A stretch of 63,079 bases of DNA from Podaxis mareebaensis (lineage: Eukaryota; Basidiomycota; Agaricomycetes; Agaricales; Agaricaceae). The stretch's first letter is position 1. Every line of letters starts with the position of its first letter. The DNA lies in assembly GCA_018524725.1 (NCBI GenBank), contig JAEUWP010000598.1:1-63079 (forward strand), written 5' to 3'. Positions 35,716-48,085 of the stretch are shown here, piece by piece. A program made the position numbers and the translations under genes. Under the pieces are notes generated by a model that did not search any database, was not told where the DNA came from, and saw only the letters and a list, made by a program, of their open reading frames with translations.

Positions 35716-36519
35716 TCATTGGGCCTCGACGCGCACCATGTTCAGCCTATGGTCAGCCAAAGGCACTACGCCATCTCTGATACTCCTCTTGAAGGCATTC
35801 ACGACATTCTGGCCAGTTTTCATCAACCTAAATGAGGGGTAGAAACAAGACGAGAACTCACCATCCCACGACTCCATAGATACTTGAGCCCATGGCAAAC
35901 CGACATCCACACCCCGCCAAACACGTGGACCATAGTATGACCTACATGACCAGCGTGGATAGCTATGCCCGCAAAAAAAGCGCGAAGCTACACAACAAAG
36001 GACAAAAATTGAACAAGAGCCATAGAGTCGAATAGACAAACATACCTTCCCGATTAAGGCGCATCCTCTAGTGCTCGCCTCATATTGGCTTACAGAGTAC
36101 AAGGAAGGCTACAGCAACAGAGGTCAATAGGCGCCAGAGTCGCTCAGCAAAAGCATACACACCACAAACGCGGGCGCTGGCAAGAAATCCAATACCTCCA
36201 GTTTGACTTCCGACATGCTCGTTTCATCGTCAGCTTTTCCACTGGTCGTAGAAATGGTAGCAACACCTCGGCTCTTCGCATCCTCTGCACCGTCACCAGC
36301 CGCACAAGGAGCGGCAAATGATGAAGGGCCAGTCAGAGACCGAGGACGAGAAGGAAGAGGTGATGGTGGCGTTAGAGGAAGGGGTGGCCATGAACTACCA
36401 GGAGGAATGGAGCGCAGAGGGTCAAATCTTTGCGCTGAAAAAGTCATTCCACGGGGTCTAAGCGGTTCGACTCCAGGGAGGCGACCCGCCGATGCAGAAG
36501 GGTCAGTGTGAAGGAGCAT
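35716..36519 (-). CDS. small protein A2, paralogue of A1
   Basis: Four exons on the minus strand: 36519-36163, 36108-36094, 35987-35862 and 35808-35716, giving 196 residues. Start at 36519 is chosen because the first 31 residues align without gaps with A1 (PGVEPLRPRGMTFSAQR against PGIDPPRSGVVTFSAQR). Exon 2 is 15 nt (PSLYS), exon 3 is 126 nt and carries AFFAGIAIHAGHVGHTMVHV and VWMSVCHGLKYLWSRGM, and exon 4 gives NVVNAFKRSIRDGVVPL to MVRVEAQ*. The first exon is longer than in A1 because of a Pro/Ser-rich insert. Exon 3 is hydrophobic and may form a membrane helix. No known domain was recognised. Confidence 0.6.
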
Positions 36520-39500
36520 CACTCGCGCAACTAAGTTAAGGGTTATTGAGAGAAGGGTATTGGTTTGTGGCAGGAAGAAAAAAACGAGTTGAAGAAGAGG
36601 CGAAAAAAAGGGGAGGGGAGGTTTAGGAAACCGGGGGGTGTACGTTGTAGGAACCCTCTCTTTATGGTCCGTGTCACGCGTTTCAAGTTGCCGTCCCTTC
36701 AAATTCTTCAAGCTGTGAACGGGTAGTGGCCCCAAACCGAGGCGCAAATGTGAGCTCGCCGCATCCCCCAAGGGACCTCCTTGACGGTTGGATGGGAGAG
36801 GACCAGTAAGATCGAGGGGGGATGGCGTGGTAGTCTAGTTGATTGACAGATATGCCCGCATTTATCTTTTTCCTGACCCGAGAATGGCTTTTCTTCGACA
36901 CCTGTTTCGCAGGTTCCGACTCTTTTTTTGGAATGCATCACAGAACAAGGTGGCGCCCTCCACCTCTGAGGATGTGGGACATGTCCCCGTTGTCCCTATT
37001 GATGGATTGTGACTAGTGCATCCTGAACTCCCGATACACCTCACTTCATCTGATGCGTGGCGTGACAAGAGACATCTTCCTGGAGGACAACAAGAACATA
37101 AATAGCGACCGCAACCGAACACAAGGAAAATTCGAGGAGGTGGGAATCAGACGGGAGAAGAGTTTGGGATTGAAAGGTTCGTGGATTGCGACATTGGATA
37201 CAATGGATGTCAAAATACAACCACGTTGTGGGACAGATTTCGCGAATATCGCATGGGCAGCCCGTCTAGTGAGAGTCGCGTCGAAGAGCTAAGGAGCTTA
37301 GCTCTGACTCCTCTACCGCTTCCGTTCCCCACCCTCTCGTTCCCCAGCAACCTTCTATCCCAGGCTAGGGTGCGGATAGTCGTGTCACTGTCACTAGATG
37401 GGTTCCCTCCGCAAATCCCTCGACGACGAGGACGTCCTAGACTCTTTACGACCTCCGCCGCCCATGTTAGCGCCCCCATCCAGAAAGGATGTACGGAGAT
37501 ATTCGAGTGGCGACCCAGTACAGACCAGGCTTGTTTGCACCAAGACATCCTTTTCACAGCGAGGAATATCCACCCAGACACCCATCCCAACATATATTCC
37601 TCCATGCAAGGGCTTCAGTATCCCTTTCTGGTCCAGAACGAACAGTCTCTTCATCTGCCAACGTACTGGTCGAGGAGACAGCGGTTCCTCACGCTCTCCT
37701 ACAGCGTACGCCTAGCACGGGTACGAGGCTTCACAAGCAAGGGAGGAGGTAACTGCGGACGAAGAAGCTTTGTGCCTTCAGCTGTGCCATGCATGCCTGC
37801 CCCTCGCATCCACATCCTATATTTCCCCCAAAACACGGTCCTCGGTTCACGCGCCATGTGTACAACGATCCTCGACATCCCGCGCACGGTCCTCCTCCTT
37901 GAGTCAGAATGCCATTTTCGCGACATCAAGACATGCTGTGTGATCGCGTCATCGGGTATAAGGCGCCGACATGATGTGAGTCAAGGCTGACCCCGCGATC
38001 CTTCAAACTGTCATGGCAGAATGAGGCTGATATTTCTTGAGATAGCGTGCATGAAGACCTGGAAAATGCTCAGAGCAAGACCTGAAATCGGCAAATCCAA
38101 TGGTGGGCCTCAAGGACGCCAACATCGATATTAGCGCCAAGAAGATGACCCTGACAATAGACGCCTCCTCAAGACATCACGTCAGGAAAGAGGAAATGGT
38201 GAGCCATGTGTCGTAGGCTTTGAATACAAGCAGAGATTGGAGTAGGGGTTCTAGCTGGTGACCCCCCAACTGGCCCAAGATGACAAGAGAAAGCGTGCCA
38301 AAATGCACGTTAGTGTTTAGCCAGCGACATCTGTCTAGATGTACAAAGCGGCTGAAAGGCCCAATCAATTCCATTTGTGTGGAATCCTGGAATCCCGCTC
38401 GTTGGATAGAGTCTCTCGGATGGATAAAGCAAGGGAGGAATCCCGACATCGAGAATTCTGGCCAGTAACCATCTCAGCGCTGGAGGCGACGATGATCAAA
38501 CATGAAAGGTCAAGCCAGGACCAGGCTGTCACGGCGTTCCACTATGTGAGGGTGAAGAGTCCCAGCGCCCATTGTGTACTGAAGGTAGGGAACCCTAGAC
38601 ATAGAGTCCTAGCTCTCAGTATAGAAGCCTCGAGGGGGACAAGAATATGGACTGCGCACCGATTCTGTGATCGCCTTTGCAACCTCAATTACTAGTCCTC
38701 AAATCCACCGACACTAACGCCTGACATCCGGCAGTTGAGGCCTGGGCTCGGTTCAGAAGGTAAAAGCTTTTTGCGGAAAATCGGGTGCACGTTCGTTTGG
38801 CGCGGTAGGTCCATAGCCCAAATCATCCAGCTGTTTTAAGCTGGTCCAGAACCCCCAAATCTGCTCCAGGAACTGGCGGAAACGCCACTCCAAGCGACGT
38901 GTAGGAAAGTTCAGGAGTTGTCGCAGATGGAGGAAGGTGTCCATCTGGGTCTGCTGCCTGTGTTTCCTGAGTTTCTCCTAAAAATTGTCTGAACGCCGTT
39001 CCGGGTTCTGAAAGGGGCGAAAAGGAACAGAGCGGAAGAATGTGGTCAACTGGCGGTTGTGTCAGCCTAGGCCTGTGAAGCCGTGGTCGGACCCGCTCGG
39101 TGGTCACTTGGGCGTGGTTTGCCCAAGTTTGGTCACACCCCCTCTCGATTCTCCTTTCCTCTGTTTCTCTCCTTTGCCGTGCTGCTTGACATATTCCTCG
39201 TCTACGAAACCAGCCGGGAATTTTTCGGACGACCACGCCCATCGCAAAGGCGCCCCTGCGATATGGGACTTGAACGCGATCCGAAACTCGACTCAAATCC
39301 TGGTTGCTAGTTAACCTTCCGGCCATAAGAACCACGCCTGAAGACGCCGTCGATACGATAAAGCCAACTCACCCTTACGCCGAAGGATCAATCTCAAGAA
39401 AGGCGACTCCTTGGACCGATACCACGGCGACATCCCCGGTACCGTACCCTCCAGTCAAATATATAGGCCTATCCTCCGCATATGCATATCCCAAAATCTC

Positions 39501-40299
39501 TACTCGTAAGTCTAACACCGATACAACGTATTTCTTCGCTAACTCGCGCCTTTCTTCCTACCTTGGTCAGGACTTGAAAAGCTTCGAACCGCTCTTCGGC
39601 CACCAGGTTTCTGCCCGTTCTGCCCTTACGCAACCCACCATATATCTCGTCTGCACCACTCACTCGCGCTAGGCAACCACCCCGTCTCCATCCTCCAACG
39701 GTATAGTTGGAAGTCAAGGGTGTAGCGACCCAAGAAAACGCAATGTGGAATAGTGTGCCGCCACACCGATCTACTCAAATCCGCCTTCAATGTATCATCC
39801 TTTGTACCGTGGACACCCAGGACACGGCGGCCAAATAACGTAGACTACGTCCTTCGGAGCCCATCCCTAACCGGTTCTTGCGTCCCTGTAAGCGTTCCTC
39901 GCAGCCTATAGTAGCAGGTGGTTTCGACCTGCGCTTCGTGGTAAACTACTCGGTTACTCTCAGATAGATCTTAAATAGAAATCCTTATGAAAATGCACAG
40001 TCGAAATGTATCGCACAAATGGGATACTCGACGCAGGTTGTTTCTGTGGATTGCCAATATACAATGATGGCTACGCATCAACTACCAATAATATACAACC
40101 GAAAGTTAAAGGCAGTATATCAAATCCATAAAAAGTTCATTATATAAATACACGACAGGCTCGCATCACCAACCACATTGCCATACGCCATAAGCCAATC
40201 CAACCAACATCGCACTTCCAAATCCAAACCGCAGCAACATGAAACGAAAAACCATGAGAAACCGCAGCAACGTACAACAAAAATAATCACCGAAAATGC
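36520..40299. other. gene-poor region with a few unexplained open frames
   Basis: Plus frame 37398-37715 (MGSLRKSLDDEDVLDSLRPP at the start, Ser/Pro-rich) has protein-like composition. It overlaps other open frames, including a 269-aa one at 37181-37990, so it is not called. Minus frame 38823-39335 (170 aa, Arg-rich) is likewise unassigned. Up to 40300 the DNA becomes AT-rich and should contain the 3' UTR of the GH5 gene. Confidence 0.3.
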
Positions 40300-43200
40300 C
40301 TACATGATGATGCACCCCTCAGAATCGCACAACTTCTCGCACCAATTCCTCTTCGCAGTCTTGCTATCTGAGAAATCATACCACCGCCGTCGCGTTCTCC
40401 GCCAACTCTTGGGCTCAACCCACCCACCCTTCTTTACCTTGATCGCCCCACCCCGCCTCTTCACCTCAATCGTATATTCTACCTCCCCCGCCGACGAAGG
40501 AGGATAACACCAAAATAGTGTCTGTCCCTTAATTCTCCACCGCCCACAAGACACTTTCACCTCCACATCAAGTAGATCGTCCCGCTCCTCAGTCCCCTCC
40601 AACAATGTTCCCCTTTCCGACGAAACCGACGAACGACCAGGCTTGACCTCTCCATCAACATACGGTGATGAAACATTATTCTGCCATCCAGGCGCAGCAT
40701 ACTCCTTCGGCAATTCCAACCCTACCTCCTTCACTTTTGACTTTGACCTCTGACTATGCGGATCCCAGCGTGCCTTCGACTCCTCCAAAACCTCCCGACT
40801 CGCGAAATGTACAAGCGGGAGATAAATCTCCGTTGCTACTTCCTCCCCTTCGCCCACGATCGAGGTAGCAGTCGACTCAGGCGCCTGGATAACGCACTTG
40901 AACACCGCCTTTGAGATCTCGAATTTGGTATCGACAACGTTCCCAAACACTTTGACTGGTCGTGGACGGCAGAATGCTCTGACAGCACGCGCACCGTCGG
41001 TAAGGAAGTCATATGGATCATCATCGGGGTCCATTTCGCGATCGGAACTGAGTGTCGATGAACCCGATGACGGCGTAGCCTCAACTTGAACCTCTGGGTC
41101 GACAGACTTCGGTAGCGAAGATCCAACCTGCCCATTTTCCACAGCCGTTCTCGCACTCAGAGCAATCGAGGGCTTCTTCGTCAACGTCACCGGCGGAACC
41201 TCTTCAGCGGGCGTAAGTACCGCTGGAGAATCATCACCAGCACAAGGAGAGCTCGAGAGTGTATTCACACTCAACACCGACGGATTCTTACTCCCCAAGC
41301 CACCGGTGGACTTCCCGAGAAGCACAGCCTGACTCTCGTTCCTCGCAGGAATTGGGCTTTTGGCACTGCGCCCACTACTAATGCTGTCACGACTATCCCT
41401 GCTATCCCCGCTCCCCCTCTTTCGCTTCTTCCACCCGAACCCGAAATAACCCTTGCCCTCTCGGTATGTCGTCTGGCAGGTATACGTACACCGCAAGTCG
41501 TCCGGACTCCATAAACTCAAATCCTCTCCGTTCCATGCATCGCCCCACTCGTGTGTGTGCCCACGAGGAATGTACGTCCAGATCGTGTACGCGACGTTAT
41601 TGTACCCATCACACGCGTTCAGACTCGCATCCAGGGCCTTCTCCTGATTCGCGTAATCGCCCTTTGACGAATAATAGGAATACTTCTTGTCCATATCGAA
41701 CGGGGTGCCGATTTCTCCTATAACAGTCGGGTACTCGTTGGGCGATGTCGGAGGACAGGACGGTGGTGGTGGCGGTGGGGATGACGGCCTACTCGAAGGA
41801 GAGGAAGACAAAGGAGTAGAGGACGATGACGAGGAACAAGGAGGTGCGGTGATAAGCTTGGCGTCCGCCTTCAACATCTTGATCTGCTCCATAATGCTTT
41901 TCCGAATCGCCCTCTCCCCAAACTTGACAGCCTGCAAAGGAGACTTGTACTTCCCCCGCAGCACTCCCAACGAATCCGCATTGAACCAATTCCAATGCTT
42001 CGTAATGAGAGTTAAACCATCATAATAATGTCCCGTGTACGCGCACCGCCCTTTTAGGATCTCCTCATCCACACTCGGGGGCAATGCAAATACCGGGGGT
42101 TGCACAAACAAGATTGCCGTGGGATGTGCTTTGCGTAGGCGTTCACTGTATGCCTTGAAATGAGGTAACCAGAAGTCCGTCATGAACCCCACCTCGATCC
42201 CCGTAGCAGGATGGTACTTAAAATAATCCGGACGTAATACAAACCCGGACTCGATATCCCATACGCCATGCTGCGCCCATATGCACGTGCCCAATGGCCA
42301 CTTGGTAACATCGCGCTTCCAGCCCCAGCGTGGGTGGGTCCCATCAGGCAGTTCACCGCCTTGTGTACCAGTGACATCCGGGTCAGCCCAGATTTTCCTT
42401 CCCTTGGGATCGATGGTGACTTTGCCGTCACGTTTGGGTCCGAAGGTTCCAAAGTCCCAGCAGTCGACAGTTTGGGCTTTACCCATGCCAAGGCGGAGAG
42501 ATTGAGCGGGAGTAGGGTAGGTGCCCTTCTTGAGGGTGGTGCCTTGCTGTGTGGGGTTTTTATTTAGATCGTCCCATTCGACGAGACCTTCTGCGGGCTC
42601 ATTAAGAGAGTCCCAACCAATGATGCACGCGTCTCGTAGGCAAGCACCTTCCTCCTCGTCTGCTCTGCGGATTCTGTCTGCGAGTTCGCCAAAAGCAGCG
42701 ATGTAGTGGGACTGTAGCCAGTCTTGGATGTTCATGCCATCGATGATACAATTGGGAGCGAATGCGCGACCAGCGAAAAAGAGTGTGAAGAGGGTAAGGG
42801 AAAGGAGTCGACCATAGTTAGTGCCCCAGATCATGGCCGGGAAGGATGCTGGGTCGGGTTGATGAGGTAGCGGCCATTCCGAGTGAATGAGGGCAGAGTG
42901 CGTCGCGGAAAGGTGGTAGGGGTTGATGCCACAGGCTGGTAATGTCCAAAAGGGTGCTCCTGAGCCGCCAGAGAACCGAGACCACTGTAAACAAGAGCGT
43001 CTTTGAGAAGGAGGACGAGGGCGCTATTTATGTGCGAACGTACGGTGTCTTGGTGTGGGTCCATATAGACTCGGAAGCCGTACTGCTTGCATTTGAGAAG
43101 CACACGAACGACATAGTCCATGAACCCATAATCGTATTTTTTACTAGATGAATTCTGAGATGAAGTAAGTATCGGCGGGAGATAAGGAGACTTACGGGCC

Positions 43201-43512
43201 TGCGTGTTCAAGAGCTTCCCAAGTTACGGGGAACCTCAGCAGGTTGAACCCCCATCCGCGAAGTCGAGCTAAGTGTTCGTCGGCGGAACCATCATCGAGA
43301 TCGAGAGGTTGGCCAACAAACGACTCTCCTCCCGTCTCTGCAGTTTCCCAAAAGCCTCTGAGGATGTGGGATGGCTGGTCGAGAGGTGCTTTGCTTGCGC
43401 CGGAGAGATTTACACCACGAAGGTGTACTTTGCGGCCATGAACGTCGACGAAGGAGAACTGAGTTGTTCTGAGGAAGTCTGGATGTAATGGTGGATGAGA
43501 GGGTGTGGACAT
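40300..43512 (-). CDS. GH5 glycosidase, sterylglucosidase/glucosylceramidase-like (GH5_12 type)
   Basis: Three exons proposed: 43512-43196, 43143-43044 and 42984-40300, giving 1033 residues. The N-terminal GH5 barrel shows [44 protein letters not shown], the acid/base Glu (about residue 268) in DSLNEPAEG and the nucleophile Glu (about 563) in [12 protein letters not shown]. In fungi this subfamily removes glucose from ergosteryl glucoside or glucosylceramide. A Ser/Pro-rich insert (about residues 522-555) lies just before the nucleophile strand. The C-terminal part carries a long Ser/Lys-rich linker and a final beta-rich domain. [11 protein letters not shown] at 42834 is internal, not a start. 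Which lipid glucoside is the substrate cannot be told from sequence alone. Confidence 0.85.
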
Positions 43513-44119
43513 TGTGGTGGGCGTTGTGGGGAAGCCCAGCCAAGGTGAAGGGGAGTGAGGTCATCGCCACCGATTACATTCTTTATTTAATACATTTCGA
43601 GTCGTACCACTTGACGGCCAGATTGCCTTTCCTAGTACCCTTCCCCTTTTTGGCCCAGCAACTTCGTAGGAGCCACCGCCGCTTCTCCGGACATTGCTTG
43701 GTCTTAGTCTTAGGTAGTCAGCCCCTATTTCGCTTTCTGGGTTTCACACCTGAGCTCCCCACTTATGACGCTCCCCAATTCGACAAGCGAGCTAGACAAC
43801 TCCTGTTTACTACAACTCTTGACGTGCTACGTGCATCTTCGGCTTATTTTTTAAACTCCTATTCAGCTTCCCAAGCCACTGACAATGTGTTCATTATACC
43901 TTTGCACCTCTCTGAGTTTGACAAGTCTTACGGTATATACTGTACGCACGAACATTGGATACTCGCCCACGTTGTCCAAAATCCGCCAAAATTGGTATTA
44001 ATGTCCTTGCAATAACACTACACGAATTGTATTGCGTAGCTCATAGCTTTTGTTCGTGTTGTAGGCCAAGACTCCAGGCGACGAGATGTGTCAAAAAGGA
44101 CACAGAAAATGAATACATA
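43513..44119. other. intergenic, GH5 promoter side
   Basis: Lies between the GH5 start codon and tRNA-Glu. A 175-aa plus frame that begins inside the GH5 gene has no domain and is treated as chance. Confidence 0.4.
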
Positions 44120-44191
44120 TTCCGATACGGGGAATCGAACCCCGAGCTACCGCGTGAAAGGCGGTAATGTTAGCCGTTACACCATATCGGA
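44120..44191 (-). tRNA. tRNA-Glu (anticodon UUC)
   Basis: On the minus strand the sequence folds as a cloverleaf: acceptor TCCGATA pairs with TATCGGA, the anticodon stem-loop is CCGC-CTTTCAC-GCGG with anticodon TTC, and the T arm is GGGG-TTCGATT-CCCC. The discriminator base is A at 44120. There is no intron and no encoded CCA. It reads GAA/GAG codons. The body closely resembles fungal tRNA-Glu genes. Confidence 0.95.
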
Positions 44192-44887
44192 GCTATTTTT
44201 TAGTGCACATTATTAAAGGTAATAGAGCTTTTCGGAGCTGGGGCTTCCCAGTTCTTTGTTTCCCTATCCAATTTCGGCACACCTCCAGTTTGGACCTCAC
44301 TTCCTCACTTCCCAACCACCCCACCACCTCACCACCTGCCATCAACCAAAACTTCATTTACGGCGCCGGGGGAACGCGCCCATCATACCTTCACGGGTGG
44401 CTCAAACACACAGGGTCATGATCACGTTCCGAAACTGAATTGAACATGTATGCATAACCCCGGAAGAACAAGAAGATTACTCCGAGAACCCCAGGCGCGC
44501 TTGTGCTTTCACCCCTCAGGAAACACACATCCGGCTTTAGTTTCTAGGTTGACTGGTACATCCCATAAATTTTTTTGACTTAGTAATTCTTGGGATGGAT
44601 CTCGGTTGGGAATTCAGGCCTTTTCTCGCATTATCTAAATTTCGTCCTTTGAGTCAGCTCCAAGGACATTTTCCATGTGTTTAAGGGTGGATATTCAAGG
44701 GCCGCATTGTCGCGAGGTTCGGACGCCACGATACGTCTTGGCACCCGTTACAGAGCTATTAACGATCCGAGTTTTGTCATTCGGTCCGCCTGGTTTTATG
44801 GCATTTATACTCCTGGATGGCGATTGTCCCGCTTTCACCCATCCTTAAACTTTGCTCGTTGGAACTCCTTATCATCCATTACCGATC
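44192..44887. promoter_or_regulatory. intergenic, promoter side of P450 copy 5
   Basis: No gene seen. A TATA-like word (CATTTATACT) lies near 44803, about 80 bp upstream of the proposed P450 start codon. The block does not resemble the upstream regions of the other P450 copies. Confidence 0.35.
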
Positions 44888-47104
44888 ATGTCGTCGTTGC
44901 TAATTCAGAACTTGGACATGAACTCCCTGGGAACGCGGGTTGCGGGTGTTTTGGTTCTGACATATGCGGCTTTGAAGTATATTGAGGCAAAGAGATCGTC
45001 GGTGCGCCTGTGCTATTTCTGCTCTCTCTATTCTAGGCTTGTATTGAATAAGTCTCACCATCCAGCTAAATTCTATTCCTACAATCGGTTACTCGGGCGT
45101 CCTCACTTCGTACATTACTGCGTTCAAATGGATAACTTCTGGTGGAGAGCTAGTCCAGGAAGGCTACGACCGAGTGCGCGCTCCTTTTGTCCTCCCGATA
45201 TCCTCCATCCTCAACTCAATTCTCTTTCCGTTAGTACCCCAACGGGATCTTCAAAGTTGCCACCATGTCCAAATGGATAGTAATCGTCACTGGCAGACAA
45301 ATGCTCGATGACCTGCGCAAGGCACCAGATGAACAGGTCTCATTCCACGATGCTGTGGCGGAGGTAAGTCGCCCACATGCAAGCTCAGTGAAACACCATC
45401 ATGGAAATGATCCCCACGTCGCCTTCCCTTACTCGTTCCCAGGACATTCAAATGGAATATACTTTCGGACTTTCCGTCCAGAACGACCCATATCATATCT
45501 CTACCGTCCGCTCTCCATTGACGCGCAACCTTGCCGCAAAATTCGATGACCTCAAGGATGAGATCATAGAAGCCTTCACGGACTATATCCCACCCACAAA
45601 GGGCAAGTCTATGTCATCCTAGGACGCCACGAACCTCATGCTAATATTTCAGTGCCCTCGATTTAGATTGGGTCACCGTCCCTGCATATGATACGATCAT
45701 GCACATTGTCACCCGCACGAGTAATAGATATTTTATTGGCTTGCCCCTCTGTGAGTCCGGTTCTGTTTTGATCCTATATTCGACACTCTCATTTTCGTTC
45801 CGTATTCCAGGCCGCGATCCTGGTTATATCTCCCTACAAGAAAGGTTTACCCTTGATGTCATTATTGGTGCTCAGATCATCAACTGCTTCCAGAATTTCC
45901 TCAAGCCGTATGTGCCACTTCCTTTGGAACGTGACTACGAGAGATACTCACCAAATATCTAGTCTTGTCGGCAAATATCTTACAACCGTGCCGAAATCTG
46001 TAAAGACGGCTATCAAGTATCTAGGACCTATGATTGAGGAGAGGTTGATACAGGAAGAGCAGTATGGACCCGATTGGCCAGACAGGCCGGTGAGTGTCTG
46101 GATATCATGCCCTGAATATATGTTCTGCGGTCCTGACCTGCCGATAGAATGATCTCATCAGCTGGCTATTAGAAACGGCGCAAGGATATCAACGCACAGT
46201 CCAAGATATAGTCCTGCGCATCTTGGCAATTAACTTTGGAGCAATTCATACAAGCACTTTGGTATGGCTCCTTCATTTCGCTGCTTCTCCTCATTCACCA
46301 GGCTTATGGCTATGTTACCTTGGCAGTCATTCACGCAAGCCCTTTACGACCTTGCGACTCACCCAGAATATGTTCCAGAAATGCGTAAAGAAGTTGAAAG
46401 TGTAATTGCAGTGCATGGCTGGACAAAGGCTGCCATGAAAGAGATGCGCAAAGTTGACAGTTTCCTGAAGGAATCACAACGAATGAACAGCACGGCTAAC
46501 AGTGGGTTCTGCACCTCACGTCTCTTACCTAGTAAGACTGAGCCCTTTCCTCCCAGTACAAATGGGCCGTAAAGTCATCAAGGACTGGACATTATCCAAT
46601 GGAATAGTCATCCCCGCAGGTACCCATGTTTCCATTGCTAGTAACCCTATGAATAGGGAGGAGGTTTGTATTTCCATACTGTTATTCAAGACACAGCAAT
46701 CTGATCTACTTTTGCTATAGGTCTCATTCCCTGATGCCAATACCTTCAAGGGCTTCAGGTTTTCTGATATGTGTGATGGAGGTGGTGAAATGGATAGCAT
46801 CAAACACCAAATGGTCACCCTTGGTCTTGATATGGTTGTTTTTGGCCATGGCAGGCATGCTTGGTGCGTTCCTTCGTCTTTGTTGTGCCAGATGTAATCA
46901 TTCTGAGGACTTACGGCTATTATGTGGATCAGCCCTGGTCGGTTTTTCGCAGTAAATGAATTGAAAGCTATGTTTGCTTACCTCATTTTGAACTATGATG
47001 TTCAACTTGAAGGTGGCTCGTTGGAGCGCCCACAGAACGTGACATATGAGAGTAATATCATTCCTAACACCAAGGCAAAGGTCATGTTCAGGAAGAGGGC
47101 TTGA
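44888..47104 (+). CDS. Cytochrome P450 monooxygenase, copy 5
   Basis: Only P450 of the family on the plus strand, 25 kb from the array. Exon 1 (44888-45001) gives MSSLLIQNLDMNSLGTRVAG, LVLTYAALKYIEAKRSS. Further exons show LNSIPTIGYSGVLTSYITAF, FKVATMSKWIVIVTGRQ, RYFIGLPLC, YLGPMIEERLIQEEQYGPDW, an I-helix near NFGAIHTSTL, ExxR in FLKESQRMN, PERF-like DANTFKGFRF and heme loop FGHGRHAC|PGRFFAVN. The intron 46864-46932 splits the Cys codon TG|C. It ends MFRKRA* at 47104. Frame intact in the splice model. The 3' half (from about 46.5 kb) and its downstream flank are CpG-poor, the 5' half is not. Substrate unknown. Confidence 0.87.
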
Positions 47105-48085
47105 GCATAGTTTTGAGCGTAGTTATAGGGGGTTCACAATAGCTTTTAGAGATGATGAATTAGTGTGAGTTTATCTTATCGGAGGCTCATACGCAGGGTC
47201 ACAATTTAAATTTCAGGATCCTTGGCTGGGGAATCCCAGGCTGGTCAGATGTCCATAATGCAGCATGGGGTCCCTAATTTGCACTTGCAGTCAGAGGGGG
47301 CTCTAGAACAAGATGATGTAAGAAATATGAGTAGATTGTCTTCAGGTGACCAGAAGTCGCTGGGTAATTACATACATTGTGGGCTAGTTCATTGTGAGGC
47401 AGATTTGGCAGGTGGTGGTGAGCAGCCACCCCACCGATAAATTGTCTCCTAGATGAACTTTGGGGGACAGGATACATTGCCTTAATCAGGCGAGATCACC
47501 ATGGAACAGGTTTACATTAGAATTACATTTCATGGTTTTGTGTGTCAAGCGAGTGCAGCAGGGGTGTGGGTGACGCCTAATACATTAGATATTTCAATAT
47601 ACCGCACCCACAGTGGCTGCATATTTATCGAATGTGCGCGCGCGGAGAGAGGCCAGTATTAGGGGTGCAATATAGAGATGTTGCGGGGATCACCTCTATC
47701 ACACCAGCCAGACCTCAGGACATTTCACTGAGATTCCACCTTGGGGCTCGGCATCAACGTTACATTTACATTGCAGCAGACCTTGCCATAACCCACCTAG
47801 GAACCCGGTTTCCAAGTCAACCTGTGAGAAACCTGATTTCCAGGAGAATAATCTAGTACTAGTGCCATCTGATGTCAGGATCCAGCCATTCAGTCGGGAT
47901 GGTGAGGGCATAACTTTATAGAGACTGTTGCAAAGATTTGAATTTGAGGCTAAGCACCGGAACGTCCACCTCGACAGGCCCAAACAACTCGATTTTTTGC
48001 GTCCATACTGGTGTTTTCGAAAGGTCCTTGCATCACTAATCAATTAGATGGTTTGGAAGCACCGAGGATGCTCAAGAGGATCAAT
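47105..48085. other. intergenic
   Basis: The first 0.5 kb is CpG-poor like the end of P450 copy 5; CpG returns near 47.6 kb. No coding frame or repeat was recognised. Confidence 0.35.

Noticed and set aside
37181..37990. 269-aa plus-strand open frame
   Set aside because: All three plus frames are long here and the translation has no domain or codon pattern. The overlapping 37398-37715 frame is just as good, so neither is called.
39240..39330. tRNA-like B box (GTTCAAGTCCC on the minus strand), possible SINE head
   Set aside because: No matching A box at the right distance and no foldable cloverleaf.
38823..39335. possible retrotransposon Gag-like or LTR remnant
   Set aside because: Arg-rich 170-aa frame only. 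No zinc knuckle, protease, RT motif or matching flanking repeat was found.
43488..44015. 175-aa plus frame
   Set aside because: It begins antisense inside the GH5 first exon and has no recognisable family. GH5 coding evidence is strong.
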